Of a stretch of DNA of 64,000 nt, positions 10,484-20,302 are shown in pieces. The notes beneath the pieces are model-generated. The model was given only the letters and a program-made list of their open reading frames with translations, was not told where the DNA came from and searched no databases. The first letter of the stretch is position 1; each line of letters begins with the position of its first letter. The stretch comes from Pseudomonas frederiksbergensis (GTDB taxonomy: Bacteria; Pseudomonadota; Gammaproteobacteria; Pseudomonadales; Pseudomonadaceae): NCBI RefSeq assembly GCF_003732275.1, contig NZ_MOBM01000038.1, positions 1,082,679-1,146,678 of the forward strand, in the 5' to 3' direction. Position numbers and translations under genes: made by a program.

Positions 10484-13282
10484 TCAAGCTTGGGTAGTTT
10501 GGATAAAGAGATTGACCGGGAAATCCCCCAGCGCGGCGCTGACCATCAGCTCCCTGTGTTTTGTGACTGTGACGCTTGCAAAAAGTCCCTTCAGATTTTC
10601 TTCAGGCGCGGCGAACGTCAATTTGACTCGGGTATCGCCCCACAGCGGCGCCTCAACCTGTGGTTCGGCACTGTTTTCCAGCAGCTCGGCACAGCGTATC
10701 GGTACGATCACGATAGCCCGTTTTCCCTGCCATTCACGAGCAAACGCCAATACCCGGTGAGCCTGGTTGCCGAGGACTTCAAGGGCTTGATAAGTCCCTG
10801 TCTGAAACAGCTGGGCATGCTCGGCGCGTCGGCTCAACGCATGGGCGATCAGGGTTTGCTTGATGCGCCCGTCACGCCAGTTCACCAACAGATCCGGCAG
10901 GTCCAGTCGTACGTGCATGGCCTGCTGACGGCTGACGTAATCCACCGGCCGGCGGTTGTCCGGATCGACCAGCGTGAAGTCCCAGAACTCGTTGCCCTGA
11001 TAGAGATCCGGTACCCCCGGCACAGTCATTCGCAGCAAGGTTTGCGCCAAGCCATTCAACGCACCCGGGGCGGCGATGCTCTGCGCCGCCGCACCGATGG
11101 TCGCGCGCAGTGGCTGGCCTTCGGGGCTGAGCAGCAAGCGTTCGAGAAACCCATGGGTCGCCTGTTCATATCCCTCGTTTGGTGCGCTCCAGCTGCTTTG
11201 CAACTTGGCTTCGCGCAGGGCTTTCTGTTGCCACTGCCAGAGGCGTTTGGCGTAGTCCTCGAGCGCCACCTGATCATCGCTGCGCAGTTCCAGCGGCCAG
11301 CTGCCGAGGATCGCTTGATAAAGAATCAGCTCGTCGCCCGCCGAGGGCGCGCCGGGTTCAGTGCGCAATTGGTCGGCCAGGGTTCGCCAGTGTTCGACCT
11401 GTGCGCCATACCAGGCGCTGCGCTCGCTTAACACCGCCAGCCGCGCACGGGTGTCTTCGCCGCGTTTGTGGTCGTGGGTCGCGGTGGCCAGCAGGTTGTC
11501 GGGGAATTCGGCGAGGCGATTGGCGCAGGCCGCATGGAAGTCAGCCACCGGCGCACTGAACTGCTCGGTGTTGTAGCCGACATCGTTGCGCGACAGCAGC
11601 ACCGCCGAGCGATAAAGCGCGGTGTCTTCCACCGCCTTGGCCGCCGCCGGTGAGGTCAGTTGCTGGAAGCGCACGCACGCATGCTTGAGCAGTTTGCGTG
11701 GGCGGCCCAGCGGGTGTTTGCGCCAGGGTTGGCCACCCAGCCAGCCGGACAGGCAATCGAGCACGGGCCAGTCGGCTTCGCCAAGGGTTTGCCTTGCACC
11801 GTCCATGGCTTGCTGGAAAAACACCTCGTCCTGGGCGCAGTTTCGGCCCAGCGGGCTGATGTAAGTGCGATACACCGGGAAGTGTACGATCAGTTCCTGC
11901 AAGGCCCGACGGATTGCGCCGAGGGTCAGGTCCCGTGTCATCAGGTCGTCCCGGGCCACTTGCAACAGGGCGTGGGCGACACTTTCGAAATCCCCGGCGA
12001 GGGAGCCGTTGAGAATCTGCTGACGCGCCAGTTGTGCTTCCTGGCGGAAATCGGCGGGCCGTTCGCTGTGCCGGCTCCAGAGTTCACCCAAGGCCTGGGC
12101 GCCTTCGGGGTCGTGTTGCAGCAACGACAACTGGTTCATGAATTCGTAACCGGTGCTGCCATCGACAGACCAGTCGCGGTGCAGGGTTTCGCCTTCGCCG
12201 AGGATCTTCTCGACGTAGATCGGCAGGTGCCGCTCCGGTACCAGTCTATCGACTCGGCGCCGCAATTTGCGGCAGTAGCCACGCGGGTCGGCGAGGCCAT
12301 CGATGTGATCGATGCGCAGCCCGTCGACAAGACCCTCGGCTACCAGCTCGAAGATTTTTGCATGGGTCGCCTCGAACACCGCCGGGCGTTCGACGCGCAG
12401 GCCACCCAGTTCATTGATATCGAAAAAACGCCGCCAGTTGATGTCGTCCGCCGCGGTACGCCAGCTGGCCAGGCGATAACTCTGGCGCTCCAGCAGATTA
12501 TGCAGGCGCTGGAAACCCTCGGGGGTGAGCGAGTCGTACGTGCCGAGGGTGTGTTCGATGGCGTGAAGAATGGCCGGATCGCTGGCGAGTTCATGCAGTT
12601 CCGTTTTCAGCGGAATCGCCAGGCTGTATGCGTCAGTCTGGTAGCTCAAGGTACTGAAGCGGTCTGCCAGGGATTTGAGCTGCTCGGCCTGCTCGGCATT
12701 CAATTGATCATCGGCCTTGAGCAGCTCGCCGTAGTCTGACGGGGAAATCGGGAAGTGGTGCTCATAGTGCTCGACATAAAAAGCGCCGCGCCGGGCATCG
12801 AAACGCAAGGGCAGGGTGCCGTCCTGCAAGGCGATGCCGTAATCACTGCCCAAAAAAGGCAGCAGCAACTGGCCTTCCATCAACGGGTCGGGCGAGTGCC
12901 ATTGAATGTCGAAGAACTCGCCGTAAGGGCTCAGTCGCCCCCATTCCAGCAAGTCGAGCCACCAGGGGTTATCGCCACCGCCGACGGCCATGTGGTTGGA
13001 GACAATGTCGAGGATCAGCCCCATGTTCTGTTCGCGCAATGCACCGACCAAACGCCGCAATGCCGCTTCGCCGCCCAGTTCTGGGTTGACCGTGGTCGGG
13101 TCCACCACGTCGTAGCCATGCATGGACCCCGCGCGGGCGGCGAGCAGCGGCGAGGCATAGACATGGCTGATGCCCAGACTGGCGAAGTACGGCACCAGCG
13201 GCACCGCCTGATCCAGAGTGAAACCTTTATGAAATTGCAGCCGCAGAGTCGCCCGCAGCGGTTGGATGAACGGTTGATTCAT
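10484..13282 (-). CDS. treY: Malto-oligosyltrehalose synthase TreY
   Basis: 932 residues, GH13. It isomerises the reducing-end alpha-1,4 bond of maltodextrins to alpha,alpha-1,1, giving maltooligosyl trehalose for TreZ. N-terminal barrel motif YASPLLAARAGSMHGYDVVD, then GLRIDHIDGLADP (catalytic Asp), YVEKILGEGE (catalytic Glu) and ATHDHKRGEDTRARL are typical of TreY. Its ATG overlaps the malQ stop as ATGA (13279-13282), which indicates translational coupling. Length is close to other proteobacterial TreY proteins. Confidence 0.96.
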   Translation of the reverse strand: MNQPFIQPLRATLRLQFHKGFTLDQAVPLVPYFASLGISHVYASPLLAARAGSMHGYDVVDPTTVNPELGGEAALRRLVGALREQNMGLILDIVSNHMAVGGGDNPWWLDLLEWGRLSPYGEFFDIQWHSPDPLMEGQLLLPFLGSDYGIALQDGTLPLRFDARRGAFYVEHYEHHFPISPSDYGELLKADDQLNAEQAEQLKSLADRFSTLSYQTDAYSLAIPLKTELHELASDPAILHAIEHTLGTYDSLTPEGFQRLHNLLERQSYRLASWRTAADDINWRRFFDINELGGLRVERPAVFEATHAKIFELVAEGLVDGLRIDHIDGLADPRGYCRKLRRRVDRLVPERHLPIYVEKILGEGETLHRDWSVDGSTGYEFMNQLSLLQHDPEGAQALGELWSRHSERPADFRQEAQLARQQILNGSLAGDFESVAHALLQVARDDLMTRDLTLGAIRRALQELIVHFPVYRTYISPLGRNCAQDEVFFQQAMDGARQTLGEADWPVLDCLSGWLGGQPWRKHPLGRPRKLLKHACVRFQQLTSPAAAKAVEDTALYRSAVLLSRNDVGYNTEQFSAPVADFHAACANRLAEFPDNLLATATHDHKRGEDTRARLAVLSERSAWYGAQVEHWRTLADQLRTEPGAPSAGDELILYQAILGSWPLELRSDDQVALEDYAKRLWQWQQKALREAKLQSSWSAPNEGYEQATHGFLERLLLSPEGQPLRATIGAAAQSIAAPGALNGLAQTLLRMTVPGVPDLYQGNEFWDFTLVDPDNRRPVDYVSRQQAMHVRLDLPDLLVNWRDGRIKQTLIAHALSRRAEHAQLFQTGTYQALEVLGNQAHRVLAFAREWQGKRAIVIVPIRCAELLENSAEPQVEAPLWGDTRVKLTFAAPEENLKGLFASVTVTKHRELMVSAALGDFPVNLFIQTTQA

Positions 13283-15357
13283 TGGTCACGCTCGGCCGCC
13301 TGAAGTCGTGCACAGGCGAGCAGTTCCAGGCGCCGTGCGGCGTCCGGATCATCGAGCAGGGCTTCGCTGTCGCCGGGCAGCCTGCGGGACCAGTTGGGAT
13401 GGGTATCGGTGGTGCCGGGCAGGTTGGCCTGCTGTTCGATACCCAAGGCATCTTCCATTGGCAGCAATACCAGCGGCGCGCGGGTATGGCCGAGGAAGCG
13501 GATCGCGGCGTCGAGCACCTGATCGGTTTCGTGGGACTCTTCGCGGAAATTCTGCGGGTCCTCGCTCAGCACCCGGCGCAAACCTTCGCGCTCGCGTTCA
13601 CGGTGTTGGCGCCATTCGATTTCCCCCGGGGCGTCGACCAGATTCAAGCGCGCGCTCCAGTCAATATCGCGGCCATGCCACCAGCCATTGAGCGTCGGCA
13701 GGTCGTGGGTGCTGGTGGTTGCCAGCGCGTTGTCCGGCCAGTCAAGAATCGGCTTGAAGTGAGTATTGTCCTGTTCGAACAGCAGCACGCGCATGCCGAG
13801 AATCGAGCGTGCGATGAGTTTCTCGCGCAGACCCTCGGGCACGGTGCCGAGGTCCTCGCCGAGGACGACGGCCTGATGCCGATGGGATTCGAGGGTCAGC
13901 AAGCGCAGCAGGTCGTCCACCGGGTAATAGAGGTAGGCACCGTCGCTGGGCGGCGCATCGTTGGGGATCACCCACAGTCGTTGCAGCCCCATGACGTGAT
14001 CGATACGCAGGCCGCCGGCATGGGCGAAGTTGGCCCGCAGCATTTCGATGAATGCGCGAAAGCCGTTGCGCACCAGACCTTCGGGAGAGAACGCGGAAAT
14101 GCCCCAACCCTGGCCGGAACGATTGAGGATGTCTGGTGGCGCACCCACGGTCAGTGAGGCGAGCAATTCGTCCTGACGACTCCAGGCCTGGCTGCCGCCG
14201 CCGTCAGCGCCAACGGCCAGGTCGGCGATCAGACCGATGCCCATGCCTGCACTGCGGGCGGCGGCCTGGGCGCGTTCCAGGCTGCGCGCAATCAGCCATT
14301 GGCAGAATGCGTAGTAGCCGATGCGGGTCGAATTTTCTTCGGCAAAATGCGCCAGGGCGGTGCTGCGCGGGTCACGCCATTGTTCGGGCCACTCGCGCCA
14401 GTCGAGGCTTTCACCGCGCCGCGCACGGGCTTCCTGGATCGCTTCGAAGCGGCAATGATTTTCCAGTGCTTCGCCGCCGGCATGACGGAAACTGCTGAAG
14501 TCTGGGTGCAAGGGGTGTTCGCCGTGGGTGAACCCTTCGTACAAGGCTTCGAGCAAGCGGTGCTTGGCTTCGGCGGCGGTGGGCCAGTCGATCAGCGGCA
14601 ACGCTTCAAGGTGCTTGAGCTCAGCGGCAAGGCCGGTGGCGTCGATCGCGGTGCGCAGGGCGCGCTCACCGAGGATCGCGCCGGGCGCCGCGTACAGGCT
14701 ATTGAGGAACAAACGGCTGGACGGCGAGTATGGGCTGTAACGTTGGGTGTCGCCGCTGAACATCGCATGCAGCGGGCTGATCGCCAACGCTTCGGCGCCC
14801 CGTTCGCCGGCCACCCGGGCCAGATCTTCGAGGGCCTGGGTATCGCCGAAACCGCCATCGCCGGGGCGACGCAGCGAGTACAGCTGCACGCTCAGGCCCC
14901 AGGCGCGGGGGTTTTTACTGTCAACCGCATCGCCGACGCTGTAGCAGCGTTGAGGTGCCACCGCCAGGGTGAAGGATTGATCGTCGATGCTGACGTGCTG
15001 ATAACCCACCGGCACCAGCCCGGGCAACACAGCGTTGTCATCGAGCTTCAAGTTAATCCGTGAGCCGTCTTCGAGATGGATCTCACACGGGGTTTGCGGT
15101 TCAAAGTAGTGGGCCAGATCAAGGCCGACGCCCACGTCGCAGGTCAACAGCGGTGGCAGGTGCCGGGTTTGTTGCACCTCCTGCAGTTGCAGCAGGCTGG
15201 CGTCGATTTCCTGAGCGCTGCCGGCGGGATGGCCAAGCCCGGCCAGCACCGAGCGCAACACCGCCGGGGTGACTTTCTGTGGACGGCCATTGGCGTCGAT
15301 CCAGTCGACGGCCAAGCCTGCTCGGCTGGCCAGTATTTCCAGTTGCGCATTGCTCAT
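13279..15357 (-). CDS. malQ: 4-alpha-glucanotransferase MalQ (amylomaltase)
   Basis: 692 residues, GH77. It transfers maltodextrin segments between chains and so adjusts chain length for TreY and the branching enzyme. GH77 motifs: GGLRIDHVMGLQRLWVIP (nucleophile Asp), VVLGEDLGTVPE (acid/base Glu) and STHDLPTLNGWW. I chose the ATG at 15357 (MSNAQLEILA), because it overlaps the treZ stop as ATGA. A longer reading extending 20 codons upstream would lie inside treZ and has no family support. It also overlaps treY downstream, forming a three-gene coupled block. Confidence 0.95.
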   Translation of the reverse strand: MSNAQLEILASRAGLAVDWIDANGRPQKVTPAVLRSVLAGLGHPAGSAQEIDASLLQLQEVQQTRHLPPLLTCDVGVGLDLAHYFEPQTPCEIHLEDGSRINLKLDDNAVLPGLVPVGYQHVSIDDQSFTLAVAPQRCYSVGDAVDSKNPRAWGLSVQLYSLRRPGDGGFGDTQALEDLARVAGERGAEALAISPLHAMFSGDTQRYSPYSPSSRLFLNSLYAAPGAILGERALRTAIDATGLAAELKHLEALPLIDWPTAAEAKHRLLEALYEGFTHGEHPLHPDFSSFRHAGGEALENHCRFEAIQEARARRGESLDWREWPEQWRDPRSTALAHFAEENSTRIGYYAFCQWLIARSLERAQAAARSAGMGIGLIADLAVGADGGGSQAWSRQDELLASLTVGAPPDILNRSGQGWGISAFSPEGLVRNGFRAFIEMLRANFAHAGGLRIDHVMGLQRLWVIPNDAPPSDGAYLYYPVDDLLRLLTLESHRHQAVVLGEDLGTVPEGLREKLIARSILGMRVLLFEQDNTHFKPILDWPDNALATTSTHDLPTLNGWWHGRDIDWSARLNLVDAPGEIEWRQHREREREGLRRVLSEDPQNFREESHETDQVLDAAIRFLGHTRAPLVLLPMEDALGIEQQANLPGTTDTHPNWSRRLPGDSEALLDDPDAARRLELLACARLQAAERDQ

Positions 15358-17150
15358 GGGCGCTCTCCATCCGGGGGTAGCAAAGGGGCTGCGGCCGTGA
15401 GGCTGACTAGCGCGCAATACGGGGCAAGCATGCCCTGATTCAACAGACCGGCCGATTGTGGCGGGTGTTCGAACAGCAATGTCGCGTCGGCCTGTGGGGT
15501 GTGGACCGCAGGTGCATCGCTGAGGTTCAGGTCAATGCGCAACTGACTGCCATCGCCCAGCCGCCAGCGCGCCGTCACCGCACCCTCGGCCAGTACCTGC
15601 GCACCCAGCGCCTGGGCGCCGGGCAGGTGCGGGATGATGTGTCGGTGGCGGATCTGCAGCAGTTGGCGATACAGAGCGTAAATCGGCGATTGGCGGCTGG
15701 TGGTCAGTGTCGGCCGTGAAGCTTCGAAGGTCTGCGTCGCGTTCGGATCGGGAATCTGCTCGCGTTTGTGCGGGTCGGCAAAGGCGCTGAACGCTGCGAA
15801 CTCGTTGCGTCGTCCTTCGCGCACCAGTTCCGCCAATTCACCGTGGTGGCTGGTGAAGAACAGGAACGGTTGCTCGACGGCAAACTCATCGCCCATGAAC
15901 ATCAGCGGAATCATCGGCGACAACAGCAGCAACGCAGTGGCGGCATAAAGGGCATCAGGATGGGCCAACTGATGCAGGCGTTCGCCAAAGGCGCGATTGC
16001 CGATCTGGTCGTGGTTCTGCAGAAATAGCACGAAGGCTGTGGGCGGCAAGTGACCGCTCGGTTCACCGCGCGCCGTACCGTGACGGGTGATGTGGCCTTG
16101 AAACACGAAGCCCTGGCTCAGGCAGCGGGCGAGCTGTTCGGTGGGGTGCTCGGCATAGTCGGCGTAATAGGCGTCGGTTTCACCCGTGAGCAGAACGTGC
16201 AGGGCGTTATGGCCGTCGTCGTTCCACTGCGCGTCAAAACCTTGCTCCAGCAGGCTGGCCTGGTTGTGCTCGTTTTCCGCCATGAGCCACACGTGCCGCG
16301 CCGGATCGGTTTGCCGCCGCACCCGTTGCGCCAGCTCTTGAAGAAAGTCCGGGTCTTCGATGGCATGCACCGCGTCCAGGCGCAGGCCGTCGAAGCGGTA
16401 CTCCAGCAACCACATCAGCGCGTTGTCGATAAAGAAGTCGCGCACCTCGCGCCGCCGGAAGTCGATCGCCGCGCCCCACGGGGTGTGTTTGTCTTCGCGG
16501 AAAAAGCCTTTGGCGTAGCGATGCAGGTAATTGCCATCCGGGCCGAAGTGGTTGTAGACCACGTCGAGAATCACCGCCAGGCCGTGGCCGTGGGCCGTGT
16601 CGATCAGGTGTTTGAGTTGTTCGGGCGAGCCATAGGAAGCTTGCGGCGCGTAAAGCAAAACCCCGTCATAGCCCCAGTTACGCTCGCCGGGGAACTGCGC
16701 CAGCGGCATCAGTTCGATGGCGGTAATACCCAGCTCGACCAGGTGCTCCAGATGCTGCTCAACCTGGCTGAAGCCGCCGAGTGCACCGACGTGCAGTTCG
16801 TAGATCACCGCCTCATTCCACGGTCGACCCTGCCAGGCGCTGTGGTGCCACCGATAGGCGAGGGGATCGACCACCACGCTGTGGCTGTCGATATCGCCCG
16901 CCTGGGCGCGGGAGGCCGGGTCCGGCACCTCCAGCTCGCCATCGATGTTGTAGCGGTAGCGGGTACCCGCGGGGCAGCGGGTGTTGATCACAAACCAGCC
17001 ATCGGCCTGAGGCAGCAGTGGCAGTGATTGCCCATCTTCCAGTTCGAGACTGACGAAAAACGCATCTGGCGCCCACAAGGCAAAACGCGTGTGTTCTGCG
17101 TCCAGCATGATTGCGCCGTGGGGCCAGGTCTCAAGGGTCCGTAACGGCAT
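15354..17150 (-). CDS. treZ: Malto-oligosyltrehalose trehalohydrolase TreZ
   Basis: 598 residues, GH13. It releases free trehalose from maltooligosyl trehalose made by TreY. An N-terminal beta domain (FALWAPDAFFVSLELEDG) precedes the barrel with FDGLRLDAVHAIED (nucleophile Asp), WLMAENEHN (acid/base Glu) and LFLQNHDQIGNRA. It lies 13 bases downstream of glgA and overlaps malQ by 4 bases, so glgA-treZ-malQ-treY are likely one operon. Confidence 0.96.
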   Translation of the reverse strand: MPLRTLETWPHGAIMLDAEHTRFALWAPDAFFVSLELEDGQSLPLLPQADGWFVINTRCPAGTRYRYNIDGELEVPDPASRAQAGDIDSHSVVVDPLAYRWHHSAWQGRPWNEAVIYELHVGALGGFSQVEQHLEHLVELGITAIELMPLAQFPGERNWGYDGVLLYAPQASYGSPEQLKHLIDTAHGHGLAVILDVVYNHFGPDGNYLHRYAKGFFREDKHTPWGAAIDFRRREVRDFFIDNALMWLLEYRFDGLRLDAVHAIEDPDFLQELAQRVRRQTDPARHVWLMAENEHNQASLLEQGFDAQWNDDGHNALHVLLTGETDAYYADYAEHPTEQLARCLSQGFVFQGHITRHGTARGEPSGHLPPTAFVLFLQNHDQIGNRAFGERLHQLAHPDALYAATALLLLSPMIPLMFMGDEFAVEQPFLFFTSHHGELAELVREGRRNEFAAFSAFADPHKREQIPDPNATQTFEASRPTLTTSRQSPIYALYRQLLQIRHRHIIPHLPGAQALGAQVLAEGAVTARWRLGDGSQLRIDLNLSDAPAVHTPQADATLLFEHPPQSAGLLNQGMLAPYCALVSLTAAAPLLPPDGERP

Positions 17151-17163
17151 CGTTGAAAGCCTC

Positions 17164-18750
17164 TTACTGTTTGCCCGATTTTCCCAGGGCTTTAGCCACC
17201 AGCTGTTCGTAGAGTTCGGCGTAGGGTTCGACGGCCTTGCACCAGTTGAAAGGCGCCGCCATGGCTCGGCAACGCATCGCGTTGAGCAGATCCGGGAAGG
17301 CGAACACCTTGAACGCGCGGCTCAGGGCTTCGCGATAACTCTCCACCGTGGATTCGTCGAAGAGGAAACCGGTCACACCGTTTTCAATGGTGTCGGCCAA
17401 ACCACCGGTATTGCGGGCCACCGGCAATGAACCGAAGCGCTGGGCGTACATCTGGCTCAGGCCGCAGGGTTCGTAACGCGAAGGCATCAGCAGGAAATCA
17501 CTGCCGGCAAACATCCGGCGGGCGTCGGTTTCATTGAAGCCGATGTGTACGCCGACTTGCCCGGGGAAGCGCAACGCCAGTTCACGCATGGCTTGTTCTT
17601 CTTCCGGTTCGCCACGGCCGATGATCGCGATTTGCCCGCCATTGTCGACAATGTATTCGGCCACTGCTTCGGTCAGGTCCAGGCCTTTCTGATAGACCAG
17701 CCGCGAAACCACGGCGAACAGTGGACCTTCGGAGTCTTCGAGGTCGAACAGTCTGCGAACGTGCATGGCATTGACTGCTTTACCGTCCCAGTCGCCGATG
17801 CCGAAGGGGTGGAACAGGTGCGGATCGGTCGCTGCATCCCAGCTCTCATCGATGCCATTGGGAATCCCGCTGAGCAGACCTTGCTGGGTCTTGGCGGCGA
17901 GAAAACCGTCGAGGCCGCAGCCGAAGGCTGGCGTGGTGATTTCCTGGGCATAGGTGGCGCTGACGGTGGTGATGTGGCTCGAGTAGGCCATGCCAGCTTT
18001 GAGGAACGACATCTTGCCGTAAAACTCCATGCCTTCCTGTTGCAAGGCATGCATGGGGATCCCGAGTTCCGGGCACGAGCCAAGGCTGATGACGCCCTGG
18101 TATGCCAGGTTGTGGATGGTGAACAGGGTCGGGGTGCGTTGACCGCGCCAGTGCATATAGGCGGGGGCCAGGCCAGCCGGCCAGTCGTGAGCATGCACCA
18201 GGTCCGGGCACCAGTGAATTTGGGCGAGATTGGCGGCGATATCGGCCGCTGCTAGGCCCAGTCGAGCGAAACGAATATGGTTGTCCGGCCAGTCGCGGCC
18301 GTTGTTGGCGCCGTAGGGTGAACCTTCGCGCTCGTACAATTCAGGGCAGATCAACACGTAAATGACCAGGCCGTCGGGCATGTCCATGCGCCCGATCTTG
18401 CAAGGCGGCAATGCTGCGTGCCCGCCCAGTTCACCAATGATATGAATCGGGTTTTCGCTGTTCATTACTTGCGGATAACCGGGGATCAGCACACGGACAT
18501 CGTGCAGATGCGCCATCGCCCGGGGCAGTGCGGCGGAAACGTCGCCAAGACCTCCGGTCTTTACCAGGTCGGCAATCTCCGAGGTGACGAACAGGACTTT
18601 CTTCTTGTTGGGATTCTGGCTGGCTGCCGGTGTCAGCGTCTTGGGGATCGGCATATTGACTGATTTGGCATTGAGGACACCGACGGTGCTCGTTTCCCCG
18701 ACCTGCTGATGAGCACGTTCTCCCTGGATATCTAAAGCCGCACTGATCAT
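17164..18750 (-). CDS. glgA: Glycogen synthase GlgA
   Basis: 528 residues, GT5. It elongates alpha-1,4-glucan from a nucleotide-glucose donor. The nucleotide-sugar loop KTGGLGDV begins at residue 64, and the C-terminal domain has SRYEPCGLSQMYAQRFG and NTGGLADTIE. The conserved core starts near residue 51 (KVLFVTSE), so there is an N-terminal extension of about 50 residues compared with E. coli GlgA. I chose the ATG at 18750 (MISAALDIQG), preceded by GGGAGA; an upstream in-frame start at 18810 gives 20 more non-conserved residues. It is the first gene of the minus-strand cluster, with its promoter expected in the AT-richer sequence to the right. Confidence 0.94.
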   Translation of the reverse strand: MISAALDIQGERAHQQVGETSTVGVLNAKSVNMPIPKTLTPAASQNPNKKKVLFVTSEIADLVKTGGLGDVSAALPRAMAHLHDVRVLIPGYPQVMNSENPIHIIGELGGHAALPPCKIGRMDMPDGLVIYVLICPELYEREGSPYGANNGRDWPDNHIRFARLGLAAADIAANLAQIHWCPDLVHAHDWPAGLAPAYMHWRGQRTPTLFTIHNLAYQGVISLGSCPELGIPMHALQQEGMEFYGKMSFLKAGMAYSSHITTVSATYAQEITTPAFGCGLDGFLAAKTQQGLLSGIPNGIDESWDAATDPHLFHPFGIGDWDGKAVNAMHVRRLFDLEDSEGPLFAVVSRLVYQKGLDLTEAVAEYIVDNGGQIAIIGRGEPEEEQAMRELALRFPGQVGVHIGFNETDARRMFAGSDFLLMPSRYEPCGLSQMYAQRFGSLPVARNTGGLADTIENGVTGFLFDESTVESYREALSRAFKVFAFPDLLNAMRCRAMAAPFNWCKAVEPYAELYEQLVAKALGKSGKQ

Positions 18751-19236
18751 ATGAATCTCCCGTGTTGTTGATCTAATTCTAGGCCTGGCACAAACGGTGT
18801 TCGTGGCCAAATCCTGTGGCCGGGCGCAAACGCGCTACGCATCGGTGAGCAAGTGCTGCCCATGCGCTGAAGCAGAATGGGTGAAGTGGCTGTTGCAAGG
18901 AATGCACCAGTCGCTGTGGCCCTACCTTTAACCTGACACGAGGCCAGCACCAAAAGTTTCGATTATTTTCACCGAATGACTAGCCGGTTTTACTCCGCGA
19001 AAATCAGTCTAGGCCAGAACTTAGAGCGGGGTCGGCCAACGGGTGAAATTGTTCGACAATCGGTCAAAAGAGAGTACAGGCATGGGGTTTTGTAGGGAGA
19101 TGCACCGACGAAGGGCAGGTTTATTTTTTTGCATGGGTCAAATCGGGACTGGGAAGTCACGATAATCGGGCGTGATGGGATGTGGGTTGCACCATTGCGG
19201 TGCGCAGGGCGGAATGTAGTGGGTTTGAGGGCCTCA
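18751..19236. other. glgA upstream region
   Basis: About 490 bases without a credible gene. It should contain the promoter of the glgA-treZ-malQ-treY operon. The part around 18950-19130 is AT-richer than the flanks. I did not find a convincing operator or riboswitch. Confidence 0.45.
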
Positions 19237-19324
19237 TCGCGAGCAGGCTCGCTCCTACATTGGATCTCGGGTGTGCACAGGATGCGTGAGCAAAGCCAAA
19301 TGTGGGAGCGAGCCTGCTCGCGAA
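19237..19324. repeat. Inverted pair of REP elements (type A)
   Basis: ATCGCGAGCAGGCTCGCTCC and TGTGGGAGCGAGCCTGCTCG face each other across about 45 bases, directly downstream of the 2-hydroxyacid dehydrogenase stop. The left arm has one mismatch (CTCCTACA in place of CTCCCACA). Confidence 0.88.
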
Positions 19325-19340
19325 GAACGATAACGCGGTC

Positions 19341-20288
19341 TCAGCTCAGAATCCGAACCGGCTCCCCAGCCGCCCAGGCCTGTATGTCCTCGATCATTTG
19401 CGAAAAGAACAGTTGGTAATTCTGCCGGCTGACATACCCGACATGAGGCGTGGCCAGCACGTTTTCCAGCGTTCTGAAGGGATGATGGCGGGGCAACGGC
19501 TCGTGCTCGAACACGTCCAGCGCAGCGCCCGCCAGGCGTTTTTTCTGAAGTGCCTTGATCAATGCGGACTCATCGACAATCGGCCCGCGAGCGGTGTTGA
19601 CCAGCCATGCCGTGGGTTTCATCCAGTCCAGTGCCTGAGCGTCCACCAGCCCTCGGCTGCGCTCGCTGAGCACCAGATGGACCGACAACACATCGGCCTG
19701 CTCGAACAGTTCCTGCTTGCTGACATAGGTGACGTCGACCTCGGCAGCCCGTTCGGCGGTCAGGTTTTCGCTCCAGGCAATCACCCGCATGCCGAACACC
19801 TGCCCGAACCGGGCTACCCGTTGACCAATGCTGCCCAGCCCGAGAATCGCCAAGGTCTTGCCCTGCAGGTCGCCGCCCAACCCTTGTTGCCACTGACCTG
19901 CGCGCAAGGCGTTGGCTTCGGCCACCAGGTTGCGGGTCGCGGCCATGATCAGCGCCCAGGTCAGTTCGGGGGCGGCATGTTTGTAGCTGTCCGTGCCGCA
20001 GACCTGAATGCCCAGCACGGCGGCGGCTTTCAGGTCCAGGGCGGCATTGCGCATGCCGCCGGTGACCAGCAGTTTGAGTGCGGACAAGCGGCGCAGCAGG
20101 TCTTCGTCGAACCGGGTGCGCTCGCGCATTACGCAGATCACCTCGAATGCGCCGAGCCGCTCGGCCAGGGTTTCGTTGTCGGCAGGGTAGTCATGGATAA
20201 AACTCACCTGGCCGATGCTGTCCAGCACCGACCAGTCCACCACGTCGCGAGCCACGTCCTGCCAGTCATCGATCACCGCAATCTGCAT
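19341..20288 (-). CDS. D-2-hydroxyacid dehydrogenase family protein
   Basis: 315 residues, NAD(P)-dependent oxidoreductase of 2-hydroxyacids. The Rossmann motif ILGLGSIGQRVARFG, NTARGPIVDESALI with the substrate-binding Arg, and the terminal HHPFRTLENVLATPHVG with the catalytic His show the family. The region MRERTRFDEDLLRRL is typical of the subgroup related to phosphoglycerate dehydrogenases. The substrate is not predictable. It begins 15 bases downstream of the alpha/beta hydrolase gene with GAGGT as ribosome site, so the two are probably co-transcribed. Confidence 0.9.
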   Translation of the reverse strand: MQIAVIDDWQDVARDVVDWSVLDSIGQVSFIHDYPADNETLAERLGAFEVICVMRERTRFDEDLLRRLSALKLLVTGGMRNAALDLKAAAVLGIQVCGTDSYKHAAPELTWALIMAATRNLVAEANALRAGQWQQGLGGDLQGKTLAILGLGSIGQRVARFGQVFGMRVIAWSENLTAERAAEVDVTYVSKQELFEQADVLSVHLVLSERSRGLVDAQALDWMKPTAWLVNTARGPIVDESALIKALQKKRLAGAALDVFEHEPLPRHHPFRTLENVLATPHVGYVSRQNYQLFFSQMIEDIQAWAAGEPVRILS

Positions 20289-20302
20289 CAGCCTTTACCT
20301 CA

